Positions 15,306 to 23,561 of a stretch of 25,817 bases of DNA are shown piece by piece. The notes under the pieces are model-generated. The model saw nothing but the letters and a program-made list of their open reading frames with translations. It was not told the origin of the DNA and did no database searches. Origin of the DNA: JABDPF01 sp036351575 (GTDB lineage Bacteria; Pseudomonadota; Gammaproteobacteria; Xanthomonadales; SZUA-36); the NCBI GenBank assembly GCA_036351575.1, contig JAZBPJ010000101.1:1-25817 (forward strand). Reading direction: 5' to 3'. How positions within the stretch are numbered: the stretch's first letter is position 1; the number at the start of each line of letters is the position of its first letter. The translations under genes were made by a program, and so were the position numbers.

Positions 15306-17387
15306 ATGGACAGTACGATGATCGAGAACGGTGACTACAGCCGGCTGGGTGCGACGGCGCTCGAAGGCGGCGTCAACTTCGCGCTTTACGCCAGCCAGGC
15401 CGATGCAGTCGAACTCTGCCTGTTTGACGAGGCGGGAGAAACCACCGCCCGCCATTTCATGCCGGTGCAGCACAACGGCGTCTGGAACGGCTTTGTGCCC
15501 GGCTGCCGGCCCGGGCAGCGCTACGGTTACCGCGTGCACGGGCCGTGGGAGCCGGAACAGGGTCTGCGCCATAACCCGGCCAAGCTGCTGCTGGATCCCT
15601 ACGCGCGGCGTCTCGAAGGGCGTTTCCGCTGGGGCCACGCGCTGTTCGACTACGATGTTTCGAAGCCGGAAGAGTGGGTCCGGTCCGATGCCGACAGCGC
15701 AGCTGATGTTCCGTTCTGCGTGGTCGAGGATGCCGGGACCTGTTTCCTGTTTCGCCGTCCCGTGGTGCCCTGGTCGTCGGCTGTCGTTTACGAGGCCAAC
15801 GTGCGCGGCTACACGATGCGGCACCCTGATATTCCGGAAGAAGAGCGCGGCCGTTTTCGCGGCATGTGCAACGGCAAGATCCTGGAACACCTCAAGGCCC
15901 TGGGTATCACTTCGCTGGAACTGATGCCGGTTCACACGAGGGTGGACGAGCAATTCCTCGTCGAACAGGGCCTGCGCAATTTCTGGGGCTACAACAGCAT
16001 CCAGTTCTTTACGCCCGAGGGGCGACTGGGCGCAAGCGACCCGGTGGGCGAGTTCCGCGAGATGGTCAACGGGATCCACGACGCGGGCATCGACGTCATC
16101 CTCGATGTCGCTTACAACCACACGGCGGAAGGCAACGAACGCGGGCCAAGCCTGAGTTTTCGCGGTATCGACAACCAGGCCTACTATCGCCTGGCGCCCG
16201 GCCAGCCGCAGCACTACATCAACGACACCGGTTGCGGCAATACGCTGAATACAGAAGACATCCGCGCCCAGAACCTGGTGCTGGACAGCCTGCGCTACTG
16301 GCATGCCGAGATGGGTGTCGACGGTTTCCGTTTCGACCTGGCGACGGTACTGGGCCGAAGCCGTCACGGATTCAGCAAATCGCACGCTCTTTTGAGCCGC
16401 ATCAGCTCGGATCCCACGCTCGAGTCCGCGCGGCTGATTGCCGAGCCCTGGGACCCGGGCCCCGGCGGATATCAGCTCGGCCGTTTTCCCGCTGGCTGGT
16501 CCGAATGGAACGATAAGTTCCGTGATTCCGTGCGCCGTTTCTGGCGCGGGGATGATGACCAGGACAGCGAGTTTGCGCGACGCATTCACGGCTCGGCGGA
16601 CCTGTTCGAAACAGGCGGCAGAACACCGACCGCCAGCGTCAACCTGGTCAGCGCGCACGACGGGTTCACGCTGATGGACACCGTTTCCTATGAGAAGCGG
16701 CACAACCAGGCCAACGGCGAAAAAAACCGGGACGGGCACCGGCACAATTTCAGCTGCAATTACGGCGCCGAAGGGCCGACGGACGACGCGCAGATCAATG
16801 AATTGCGTCGCCGTCAGCGCCTGAACATGCTGGCCACGCTGCTGTTTTCGCAGGGTGTTCCAATGCTGCTGGGCGGGGACGAATTCGGCAACAGCCAGTC
16901 CGGCAACAACAACGCCTACGCGCAGGACAACGCGACCGGCTGGCTGGACTGGACGGGAGCAGACGCCGACCCGGGTTTCCTGCAGTCCGTGAAGAACCTG
17001 GTGCGCCTGCGCCACCGCCTGCCTCTTCTCAGGCAGCCGCGTTTCATCCACGGCCGCATGCCGACCGACACCGGCTGGTGTGATATCGCCTGGCTGCATC
17101 CCGACGGCAGGCCGATGCTCGCCCGCGACTGGAACAGCGGCAGGGTGCTGGCGCTGGTGTATTCGAACCACCCGGACCAGAAGGACGACAGCCCCATAAA
17201 CCATGCGGTTGCAGTGCTGTTCAACGCGTCAGGAAAGGATGTCGATTTCGAACTGCCGCTGGACCTGCCGGAAGACCTGGATCTGCAGTTTTCCAGTGAT
17301 CCGGCGAATCACCGCAGGAACGGCTCGGGCGTCTGGTCAGTCGCTTCCCGTTCGCTGGTGCTGCTGGCCAGCCCGGTCGAATTCTGA
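15306..17387 (+). CDS. glgX: Glycogen debranching enzyme (GH13_11 isoamylase type)
   Basis: The 693-residue enzyme has an N-terminal CBM48-like domain (about 10-100) and a GH13 barrel. Motifs are DVAYNHT (267-273), GFRFDLATVLG with nucleophile Asp344, AEPWD with acid/base Glu380, and SAHDGFTL with Asp452. The ANGEKNRDGHRHNFSCNYG segment (about 468-487) is typical of GlgX/TreX proteins. It has no signal peptide and hydrolyses alpha-1,6 branches of glycogen or limit dextrins in the cytoplasm. The gene begins 3 bp after malQ; an in-frame ATG at 15318 is a possible alternative start. Its last 51 bp overlap the end of the oppositely oriented amidohydrolase gene. Together with the pullulanase at the window start, the locus holds two debranching enzymes. 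Confidence 0.96.
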   Translation: MDSTMIENGDYSRLGATALEGGVNFALYASQADAVELCLFDEAGETTARHFMPVQHNGVWNGFVPGCRPGQRYGYRVHGPWEPEQGLRHNPAKLLLDPYARRLEGRFRWGHALFDYDVSKPEEWVRSDADSAADVPFCVVEDAGTCFLFRRPVVPWSSAVVYEANVRGYTMRHPDIPEEERGRFRGMCNGKILEHLKALGITSLELMPVHTRVDEQFLVEQGLRNFWGYNSIQFFTPEGRLGASDPVGEFREMVNGIHDAGIDVILDVAYNHTAEGNERGPSLSFRGIDNQAYYRLAPGQPQHYINDTGCGNTLNTEDIRAQNLVLDSLRYWHAEMGVDGFRFDLATVLGRSRHGFSKSHALLSRISSDPTLESARLIAEPWDPGPGGYQLGRFPAGWSEWNDKFRDSVRRFWRGDDDQDSEFARRIHGSADLFETGGRTPTASVNLVSAHDGFTLMDTVSYEKRHNQANGEKNRDGHRHNFSCNYGAEGPTDDAQINELRRRQRLNMLATLLFSQGVPMLLGGDEFGNSQSGNNNAYAQDNATGWLDWTGADADPGFLQSVKNLVRLRHRLPLLRQPRFIHGRMPTDTGWCDIAWLHPDGRPMLARDWNSGRVLALVYSNHPDQKDDSPINHAVAVLFNASGKDVDFELPLDLPEDLDLQFSSDPANHRRNGSGVWSVASRSLVLLASPVEF

Positions 17388-18140
17388 GCGGTAAAAGTGC
17401 ATGGCGTTGTCCGACAGGACGCGCCGCGCACCGGTCTCTCCGAGCGTTTCGATGATCAGCGTCAGGTCGTGGTCGCTGTAAGGCCGGGCCGCGCGCGTCG
17501 AGGGCAGGTCCGTTCCGAACATCAGGGATTCCGGGTTGACGTCGTGTATCTGGCGCAGCGCGGAAGCGACGTCGAAATCGAGACGCCCGAAACCGCTTGC
17601 CTTTACCTTCCCTCCGCATTCGACCAGCTTGAGCAGCGTAGGCAATCCGCGCTTGCTCAGGCCCATGTGGTCGATCGCGAAGGCCGGCAGGCTGCACAGA
17701 ATGGTCTGGAGTTCCTCCAGTTCGCCGCTGTCGACGTAAATCTCGACGTGCCAGCCGGCGAGTTCGTGCACGCGCCGGGCCATGGACTCCAGGTGCCGGA
17801 TGTCTTCCGACCCGCCCCGTTTCATGTTGAAGCGAACGGCGCGCACGCCGGCGGTAGCCAGTTCCAGGATTTCCTCGTCGCTGACCGTGTGCGGCAACTG
17901 CGCGACGCCGACAAAGCCGGGACCAAGGCGCGGCAGCACGTCGAACAGGTAATCCTGGTCGAAACCCTGGAACGAGGCCGAGACCACCGTGCCGCCAACG
18001 AGCCCCAGGTCGGCCGTGCGCGCCAGGTAGTCACGCACGGTATACCGCTCGGGCAGGTAACCGTTGTTGGGGACGAGCGGAAACCGCGGGTCTATGATGT
18101 GAAAATGAGCATCGAAAATTTTGAATTGTGACGTTTGCAT
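17337..18140 (-). CDS. Amidohydrolase-family metal-dependent hydrolase (Amidohydro_2)
   Basis: The 267-residue TIM-barrel protein has the N-terminal DAHFH metal motif (Asp10, His12, His14), a barrel His158 in AIDHMG, and Asp211 in MFGTDLPSTRA. These match the Amidohydro_2 group that includes 2-pyrone-4,6-dicarboxylate lactonase and L-fucono-lactonase-like enzymes. Some of these open sugar lactones, which would suit a carbohydrate locus, but the substrate cannot be read from sequence. A GAGGAG ribosome site lies about 8 bases before the ATG. Its 3' end overlaps glgX by 51 bp in a convergent arrangement. Family is confident, function open. Confidence 0.85.
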   Translation of the reverse strand: MQTSQFKIFDAHFHIIDPRFPLVPNNGYLPERYTVRDYLARTADLGLVGGTVVSASFQGFDQDYLFDVLPRLGPGFVGVAQLPHTVSDEEILELATAGVRAVRFNMKRGGSEDIRHLESMARRVHELAGWHVEIYVDSGELEELQTILCSLPAFAIDHMGLSKRGLPTLLKLVECGGKVKASGFGRLDFDVASALRQIHDVNPESLMFGTDLPSTRAARPYSDHDLTLIIETLGETGARRVLSDNAMHFYRSEFDRAGQQHQRTGSD

Positions 18141-18167
18141 GGACCGTGCTCCTCGATCGCAGGGCCC

Positions 18168-18173
18168 ATAATA
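18168..18173 (-). promoter_or_regulatory. Candidate -10 box of the amidohydrolase gene
   Basis: On the minus strand these bases read TATTAT, about 28 bases before the ATG at 18140. No good -35 is present at the usual distance, so the promoter assignment is weak. Confidence 0.25.
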
Positions 18174-18195
18174 GTCCCGCTCCGGGGACTTTTTA
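18173..18195 (+). terminator. Plus-strand intrinsic terminator-like hairpin
   Basis: AGTCCC (18173-18178), a 6-base loop and GGGACT (18185-18190) form a perfect 6-bp stem running straight into a T-run (TTTTTATT). It reads as a terminator on the plus strand, where it could stop read-through from the glgX operon that would otherwise run antisense through the amidohydrolase gene and on into the permease genes. Confidence 0.45.
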
Positions 18196-18220
18196 TTGAT
18201 TTAGATTCTTTAAAGTCGAT

Positions 18221-18246
18221 GTCGGTGCGGCGCAAACCGCACCGAC
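18221..18246 (-). terminator. Strong hairpin just after the ABC permease operon
   Basis: GTCGGTGCGG (18221-18230) and CCGCACCGAC (18237-18246) form a perfect 10-bp stem with a 6-base loop, only 7 bases past the permease stop on the minus strand. No U-run follows directly (ATCGACTTT), so it may be a processed 3' end stem or a weak terminator for the leftward export operon. Confidence 0.5.
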
Positions 18247-18253
18247 AAGGCAG

Positions 18254-19471
18254 TCACACGCTGCGCGTGGCCAGGGCCGGGGGAATGTTCGAGGCGCGGC
18301 GCGCGGGCTCGAAAACGGCCAGCTGGGCGATCAGCCACATTACCGCAACGCCTGCAGGCAGGTACCAGAGGGGAATGCGCCCGATTTCGTAATTCGTGTC
18401 GAGGAACCAGTTCAGTCCGATTGTCCCAATCACGCCGACCACGAGTCCGGCGCCGGCTATCAATCCGATCTCGATCAGGAAATAGCGCATGACGTCCCAT
18501 CGCGTTGCGCCCAGCGCGCGGCGCGTGCCGATCTGTTTGCGGCGCTGCGTCACACTGAACCAGGCCAGGCCGACGATGCCGAGTCCGGTAATGCCGCCAA
18601 GCACCACGATCACGGCCGTCAGCAGTTTCACCATGGCGATGTCACCGGAATAGGTGCGTCGTTTCTGTTCCTCGAACGTTCTCGAGTTGTCGATGACCCG
18701 GCTGCGGTTCTTGGAAAGGTACTCTTCCGCTGCGGTCATGACGCGTGGTAGCTGGCCCGGTTCGGTGCGCAGCACGTACATGGCGCCGCCGAACAACATA
18801 TAGATCGGCTGTAAGGCAGTCTGGTCGATATCTCTCGACGTAGGCCATGCCTTCTGCATGTGGTCGTAGATGCCGATAATTTGCCTCGGGCTCTTGCCGC
18901 CCACCTCGTTGAATACCGTTTTGCCGAGCGCATCGCCGTCGGGAAACAGGGTGTCGGCCAACGCCTGGCTGACCAGCATGACCCTGGGATCATCGTTGCC
19001 TTCCTCGAGGCTCATACGAACCATGTCCTCGGGCTCAAAGTTGCGACCCGCGACGAGTTCCAGTCCGAAGGCCTCGAGGCCCTGCTCATCGGCCATGAAA
19101 TTACCGAACGATGTGCTCTCGTTGGATGGTTGCTTCGGGTCGACGTAGAGACCGTCACCCCAGCCGCTGCCGCTGGCCGGGACGGAATTGGTCGGTATCG
19201 CAGCAAGTACCCCGGGGATGGAACGCAGCGCCTCCAGGTCGTCGCGCATCACCTGCATCTGGTCCAGGTTCGTATCGAAAAGCGTGGTCATGAACAGGCC
19301 GGTGTTGGGCTCGTCCAGCCCGGTCGGCCTGGCGATGTCGGCCGCGCGTTGCTGAATGATGAACATCGCGTTGGTGACGATGGCCAGGGTCAGCGCGATC
19401 TGCAGCGCGATCAGCAGGGCGCCCAGCTTGTTGTGCAGCAAGGCGCGAAAAATGGGTCCGATGTCGTTCAT
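18254..19471 (-). CDS. ABC transporter permease, MacB/FtsX type (second subunit)
   Basis: The 405-residue protein has one N-terminal membrane segment (about 15-37), a large periplasmic domain (about 40-280) of the MacB core type, and three C-terminal membrane segments in an FtsX domain containing the RRKQIGTRRALGA motif. It lacks its own ATPase domain, unlike MacB. The ATG at 19471 has a GAGGA ribosome site upstream; the longer frame to 19576 overlaps the other permease and is not the start. It is the last gene of a leftward operon and lies 10 bp after the first permease, with which it likely forms a heterodimer. Confidence 0.88.
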   Translation of the reverse strand: MNDIGPIFRALLHNKLGALLIALQIALTLAIVTNAMFIIQQRAADIARPTGLDEPNTGLFMTTLFDTNLDQMQVMRDDLEALRSIPGVLAAIPTNSVPASGSGWGDGLYVDPKQPSNESTSFGNFMADEQGLEAFGLELVAGRNFEPEDMVRMSLEEGNDDPRVMLVSQALADTLFPDGDALGKTVFNEVGGKSPRQIIGIYDHMQKAWPTSRDIDQTALQPIYMLFGGAMYVLRTEPGQLPRVMTAAEEYLSKNRSRVIDNSRTFEEQKRRTYSGDIAMVKLLTAVIVVLGGITGLGIVGLAWFSVTQRRKQIGTRRALGATRWDVMRYFLIEIGLIAGAGLVVGVIGTIGLNWFLDTNYEIGRIPLWYLPAGVAVMWLIAQLAVFEPARRASNIPPALATRSV

Positions 19472-19481
19472 GGTTTCGTCC

Positions 19482-20807
19482 TCACTGGGTTTTGAGCAGG
19501 CCGGCCGGCTGCAGGCGCGAGACACGCCACACCGGGTACATGCCCGCCAGGATGGCAAAAACGGCTGCCACGCCAATCGCGGTCAGCAGCATGACGGCGT
19601 CCAGGTGCACCAGGTGCTGGTAGCCCTGGTACATGGCTTCCACCGCGCGCAGGCCCAGCCAGGCCAGTCCCGTTCCGGCGATTCCGCCGAGCAGGCCGAG
19701 CAGGCCGACTTCGACCAGGTTCTGCTGGAACACATGGCGGCGGCTGGCGCCCATGGCGCGCCGCAGGGCCACTTCACCGCCCTTGCCCATGAACTTGGCC
19801 ATCAGCAGGCCCACGGTGTTGAGCACGCAGACCAGCAGGAACAGGAAGCTCAGACGCACCAGCACGCGGTTGTCGTCCTGTACGATCCGGTTGACGTCCA
19901 TCCACTCCATCACGTTGGAGATGAAGGTGTTGAGCGGTCGCTCGAAGCGGCCGATCTCTTTCTGGCCGCGCACGTAGTTGTCCAGGTAGTCCTTGTATGC
20001 CGCCGCCTGCTCCGGTGTTTCGAGTTCGGCCCAGAACTGCGTGAACACGCACTCGGACCGGATAAACCCCTCGAACAGCGGGAGGCTTTCATCCATCGGC
20101 TTCCAGCAGTTGGTATTGCCCCTGGGGCCCCACTGAACATCGATCGCGCGGTTCATCGGGACAAACACCTGTTCGGTGTCGGCCAGCGCGCGGTAGGTGC
20201 CGTCGGCATGGTAGAAACGCGGCACCGGCTGCCAGTGGTCGATGACGCCGACCACCTGGTAGAACTGGTCGTCCAGCTGGATGCTGCGGCCGACGCTGTT
20301 CTCGCCGTTGAACAGCGTGTCGTTCAGTTCCCGCCCGATCACGACCACGCTGGCGCGCGCCTCGTCGTCATCGAGCGTCCACGGCTGACCGTACAGGAAG
20401 GGCACGTCGAACATTTCGAAGAAGGTGTACCAGGTGGCGCGGACGCTCTCGTCGAACGGCGGGGTTTCGTCTTCAGGCACCACGATGGCGCCGGTACCGT
20501 ACATGTGCACCTGTCGCAGCGCCGGGGTATCGGCCTGCATCAGCGTGTTGCCGTCGCGGTAGGTCAACTGCGGCTGCACGTCGTGAGCCGACTCTGTCGG
20601 GGGCTCGTTGGGATCCCAGTTATCGAGTTGCACCGCGTAGAGCACGTCGCTCTTGTGCGGGATCGGGTTGCCGGACATCAGGTAATAAACGGTGAGCGTG
20701 GTCATGAAGGCGCCGATGCCAAGGCCGAGCGCGAGGACCATCAAAGCCGACAGTACCGGTGTCCGCCGAATGCTGGCCAGGGCCAGCCTGAGGTAATAGC
20801 TAAACAC
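19482..20807 (-). CDS. ABC transporter permease, MacB/FtsX type (first subunit)
   Basis: The 441-residue protein opens with a membrane segment (about 15-40), followed by a long periplasmic MacB-like domain (about 45-310) and three C-terminal membrane segments with the GKGGEVALRRAMGA motif of FtsX-type permeases. The GTG start at 20807 is supported by a GGAGG ribosome site and overlaps the end of the ATPase gene by 8 bp. With the second permease, the ATPase and the adaptor it forms a tripartite, MacAB-like or YknXYZ-like system, which moves peptides, lipoproteins or toxic compounds from the periplasmic side. Substrate is unknown. Confidence 0.88.
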   Translation of the reverse strand: MFSYYLRLALASIRRTPVLSALMVLALGLGIGAFMTTLTVYYLMSGNPIPHKSDVLYAVQLDNWDPNEPPTESAHDVQPQLTYRDGNTLMQADTPALRQVHMYGTGAIVVPEDETPPFDESVRATWYTFFEMFDVPFLYGQPWTLDDDEARASVVVIGRELNDTLFNGENSVGRSIQLDDQFYQVVGVIDHWQPVPRFYHADGTYRALADTEQVFVPMNRAIDVQWGPRGNTNCWKPMDESLPLFEGFIRSECVFTQFWAELETPEQAAAYKDYLDNYVRGQKEIGRFERPLNTFISNVMEWMDVNRIVQDDNRVLVRLSFLFLLVCVLNTVGLLMAKFMGKGGEVALRRAMGASRRHVFQQNLVEVGLLGLLGGIAGTGLAWLGLRAVEAMYQGYQHLVHLDAVMLLTAIGVAAVFAILAGMYPVWRVSRLQPAGLLKTQ

Positions 20808-21513
20808 GGGCGGCCTCCAGCGGCATGACGTTGGCTGCGCGGCTTCCGGTGATGTCGCTGCCGCGTCCGTCCAGGATATGGATGTTGCGGTGCGCGCGGC
20901 TCGCCAGGTCCGGGTCGTGTGTGACCATGACGATGGTGGTTCCCTCGTCGTTGATGGTCCTGAGCAGGCCCATCACGGAGGCTGCCATTTCCGAGTCCAG
21001 GTTGCCGGTCGGTTCGTCGGCCAGCAGGAAACGCGGCTTGCCAGCCAGGGCGCGGGCAATGGCGACGCGCTGTTGCTGTCCGCCCGAAAGCTGCGAAGGC
21101 AGGTAGTTTTGACGGGAGCCCAGCCCGACCATGTCGAGCATGTCGCCGACAGCCCGGCGGCGCTGTGCCGCGTTCCAGCCGCGGTAGCGCAGCGGCACGT
21201 CCACGTTGTCGGCGAGGTTCAGATCGGGGATAAGGTTGAAGCTCTGAAAGATGAAGCCGACTTTCTCGTTGCGGATCCGTGAACGGCGATTGTCGCTCAG
21301 GGCGCTGACGTCTTCGCCGTCCAGCAGGTAAACCCCGCTGCTGGGTGATTCCAGCAGGCCGGCGATGTTCAGGAAGGTGGTTTTGCCCGAGCCGGAAGGC
21401 CCGGTGACGGCGATGAACTCGCCTTCTTCCACGTGCAGATCGAGTTCCCGCAGGGCGTGGGTTTCAACCAGTTCGGTCCGGTAGACCTTGCTGACCTGGT
21501 TCATCTTGAGCAT
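20800..21513 (-). CDS. ABC transporter ATP-binding protein (MacB/LolD-like)
   Basis: The 237-residue ATPase has Walker A GPSGSGKT (38-45), Q-loop Gln90, signature LSGGQQQR (142-149), Walker B FLLADE (162-167) and the switch His199. It belongs to the LolD/MacB/FtsE type that partners FtsX-like permeases and acts by mechanotransmission rather than by substrate channelling. A GGAGAA ribosome site precedes the ATG. It lies 26 bp after the adaptor gene and overlaps the first permease by 8 bp, so all four genes form one operon. Confidence 0.95.
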   Translation of the reverse strand: MLKMNQVSKVYRTELVETHALRELDLHVEEGEFIAVTGPSGSGKTTFLNIAGLLESPSSGVYLLDGEDVSALSDNRRSRIRNEKVGFIFQSFNLIPDLNLADNVDVPLRYRGWNAAQRRRAVGDMLDMVGLGSRQNYLPSQLSGGQQQRVAIARALAGKPRFLLADEPTGNLDSEMAASVMGLLRTINDEGTTIVMVTHDPDLASRAHRNIHILDGRGSDITGSRAANVMPLEAARV

Positions 21514-21539
21514 GGCTTGTTCTCCTTGTTTCGGGTGTT

Positions 21540-22826
21540 TCAGTCCACGACCTGGATCGTTTCGTAGTCTTCGAATTCCGTGGTGCTGGAGATGATCACG
21601 CGATCACCCTCGGCCAGGCCGGAAAGCACTTCGACTTCACCGGCGCTGCGTGCGCCCAGCCGGACAGCCTGGCGCCGGGCCAGGCCATTCTCCGCCAGCA
21701 CGAAAGCGCTTCGTCCGCCGCCGCTCTCGGCGAATGCGCCGCGTTGCAGCTTCAATACGTCGAACAGCTCGTCCATCATGATGCGCACGGTGACGCGCTG
21801 GTTCTGGCGCAGGCCGGGCGGCATGCCCTCGGTGAACCGGATGCGGCCGACGACCTCGCTGTTCACTACCTCGGGGGAGAGCGAAACCAGTTCGCCCCGG
21901 AATTCGGTGTTGTTGTATTTCACGTCGCTGGCGAGGCCGATGCCGAGGTCGTCCGCGTAGGATTCGGGAATCCGGACCTCCACCTGGAAAGCGGTCAGGT
22001 CGACCACGGTGACCAGCGGGGCATTCTCGTAAACCAGCGACTTCTGCTCCACCGCGACGTTGCCGACGATGCCGGTCGCCGGCGAGCGAATCGACAGGTC
22101 GCTGACCCGGCGTTTGAATTCGTCTACCACGAGCCGCTGACGCTCTGCGGCAAGCTGGCGCGTGGTGGTTTCAAACTCCAGGCTTTCGAGTTCGAGCTGA
22201 GCGTCCTGCACGGCATGCGCGTGCTCGACCCGGGCGCGCGACAGCTCATCCCGTGCCCGTTCGTATTCCACCTCGGAAATCGCGTTGGTCTGCATGGATT
22301 CGTCGGCGCGGCGCATTTCCCGTTCGGCGGCGGTCAGCTTGACCTGGGCGAGGTCGATGGTCTGCCGGCTCTTGACCTGGGCTTTTCTTGCCTGGATCTT
22401 TTCGCGCTCCAGTTCGGCCTGCAGCCGGTCCAGCGTGGCCCGCTCCTGCAGGAAAGCGGAACGGACTTCCGGGCTGTCGATAACGGCGATGAGCTGTTCT
22501 TTTTCCACTGCGTCGCCCGGCAGCACGTTCAGCGTGACGGTTCCGGTGGCCGGGCTGTACAGGGTCGGGCTCACGGCGGCGACTACCCGGCCCTGGACGC
22601 TCAGGTCCCGCACCAGGTCGCCGCGGCTGACCGTGGCGACGCGAATGCGGTCCGCGGAGACGCTGGCTTCGGCGTTGAGCCAGGTCGACAGGGCCGATGT
22701 GAAAAACGAACCCAGTACGATCAGCAAGACGACGCTCGCCGCGATGGTCAGCCAGCGCCATCTGCGTGGAGTTTTCGCGATTTGCACGTCCTGTGCCGAC
22801 GTGTCACGAATTCCCTCGGTTTTCAT
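21540..22826 (-). CDS. Periplasmic adaptor subunit (HlyD/MacA-like membrane fusion protein)
   Basis: The 428-residue protein has an N-terminal membrane anchor (about 24-46), a barrel-sandwich (lipoyl-like) hybrid domain split around a long alpha-helical hairpin (about 120-250, rich in Glu, Arg, Gln and Ala), and a C-terminal beta-barrel and membrane-proximal domain. This is the membrane-fusion family layout, in which the adaptor links an inner-membrane ABC exporter to an outer-membrane channel such as TolC. A GCGAGG ribosome site precedes the ATG. It is first in the leftward operon. No outer-membrane channel gene is in the window, so a shared TolC is likely. The HlyD/MacA family is secure. 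Confidence 0.9.
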   Translation of the reverse strand: MKTEGIRDTSAQDVQIAKTPRRWRWLTIAASVVLLIVLGSFFTSALSTWLNAEASVSADRIRVATVSRGDLVRDLSVQGRVVAAVSPTLYSPATGTVTLNVLPGDAVEKEQLIAVIDSPEVRSAFLQERATLDRLQAELEREKIQARKAQVKSRQTIDLAQVKLTAAEREMRRADESMQTNAISEVEYERARDELSRARVEHAHAVQDAQLELESLEFETTTRQLAAERQRLVVDEFKRRVSDLSIRSPATGIVGNVAVEQKSLVYENAPLVTVVDLTAFQVEVRIPESYADDLGIGLASDVKYNNTEFRGELVSLSPEVVNSEVVGRIRFTEGMPPGLRQNQRVTVRIMMDELFDVLKLQRGAFAESGGGRSAFVLAENGLARRQAVRLGARSAGEVEVLSGLAEGDRVIISSTTEFEDYETIQVVD

Positions 22827-22911
22827 TTCATTTACCTCGCAAGTTATCAGGTTTGACGTGCACGGCGCCGAAATGGTTACTCCCGGTCGGGGTGCACGGG
22901 CAAGAATCGAG

Positions 22912-22931
22912 GTTCTACCTATACTTAGAAC
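22912..22931 (+). promoter_or_regulatory. Operator-like dyad over a candidate -10 box
   Basis: GTTCTA (22912-22917) and TAGAAC (22926-22931) are perfect inverted arms separated by 8 bases. A TATACT hexamer (22920-22925) lies within the dyad, suitable as the -10 of the rightward gene, so a bound repressor would block it. The site sits in the 162-bp divergent region between the export operon and the small secreted protein. No good -35 is at the usual distance. Confidence 0.4.
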
Positions 22932-22951
22932 TCAACCGGAACCGCCCCGAA

Positions 22952-22968
22952 AACCGGCGCGGCCGGTT
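22952..22968 (+). promoter_or_regulatory. Perfect 7-bp palindrome/hairpin in the leader of the secreted protein gene
   Basis: AACCGGC, GCG, GCCGGTT form perfect arms around 3 bases, about 20 bases before the start codon at 22989. AACCGG also occurs once more just upstream (22934-22939). It may be a second operator or an RNA hairpin in the leader near the ribosome site. Confidence 0.3.
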
Positions 22969-22988
22969 ATGCAAACAGGAGAGTCACA

Positions 22989-23561
22989 ATGAGCAACCAT
23001 CGATACATGAGACGTTTTTTGCTGTTCACGGCAGCACTTGCCGCCTCGCTGCCGGTCATGGCGGGCGATTCCGCGCAGGCAAAAATCGAACGCGCCATGT
23101 CGGCGGCCCCGGCGGCCGTCAGCGCCGAGGCCACGATCATGGATACCGACGGCACGGTCCTGCGCGCGGGTTCCAACGGCTGGACCTGCCTTCCCGACAC
23201 CATGCCGGGCGACCATGCGCCGATGTGCAACGACGAGGTGTGGATGAAGCTGATGGGCATGATGATGGGCGGAGAAGAGTACGTGCCCGACCGGATCGGC
23301 ATCTCGTACATGCTGCAGGGCGAACCGGACGGCGCGGGCGTCAGCAATTCCGACCCGGCGCATCCCGATCCGCACTCTGCCGACGACTACGTCGAAACCG
23401 GTCCGCACATGATGATCGTCGTGCCGAAAGAGATGCTTAAGGGTGTTACCAGCGACCCGAACGAAGGCGGCCCCTACGTGATGTGGGGCGATACCCCGTT
23501 TGCACACATCATGATTCCGGTTGCACTGGAGGGCAAAGGAGTGGTAACTAAGAAAATGTGA
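22989..23561 (+). CDS. Secreted protein of unknown function
   Basis: I do not recognise this 190-residue protein with certainty. It has a clear signal peptide (about 1-25, cleavage after VMA) and a soluble domain rich in Met, Asp and Pro, with WTCLPD and APMCND segments around two Cys residues, several MM(G) runs (about 88-94), and HMMIVVP near 140-146. There is no transmembrane segment in the mature part. A GGAG ribosome site precedes the ATG. Its stop overlaps the GTG of the next gene (GTGA). It is divergent from the MacAB-like operon, but a role with it is only a guess. The Met/His/Asp content could suit metal binding, though no known metal motif is present. Confidence 0.8.
   Translation: MSNHRYMRRFLLFTAALAASLPVMAGDSAQAKIERAMSAAPAAVSAEATIMDTDGTVLRAGSNGWTCLPDTMPGDHAPMCNDEVWMKLMGMMMGGEEYVPDRIGISYMLQGEPDGAGVSNSDPAHPDPHSADDYVETGPHMMIVVPKEMLKGVTSDPNEGGPYVMWGDTPFAHIMIPVALEGKGVVTKKM

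Noticed and set aside
15114..17204. Long minus-strand open frame (696 codons) opposite malQ and glgX
   Set aside because: It is a mirror of high-GC coding sequence; the translation is Val/Ala/Arg/His rich with no domains, and the plus strand carries two certain enzymes.
19356..20828. Plus-strand open frame (490 codons) opposite the first permease
   Set aside because: His/Gln/Val-rich mirror translation; the minus strand shows membrane segments, ribosome sites and operon overlaps.
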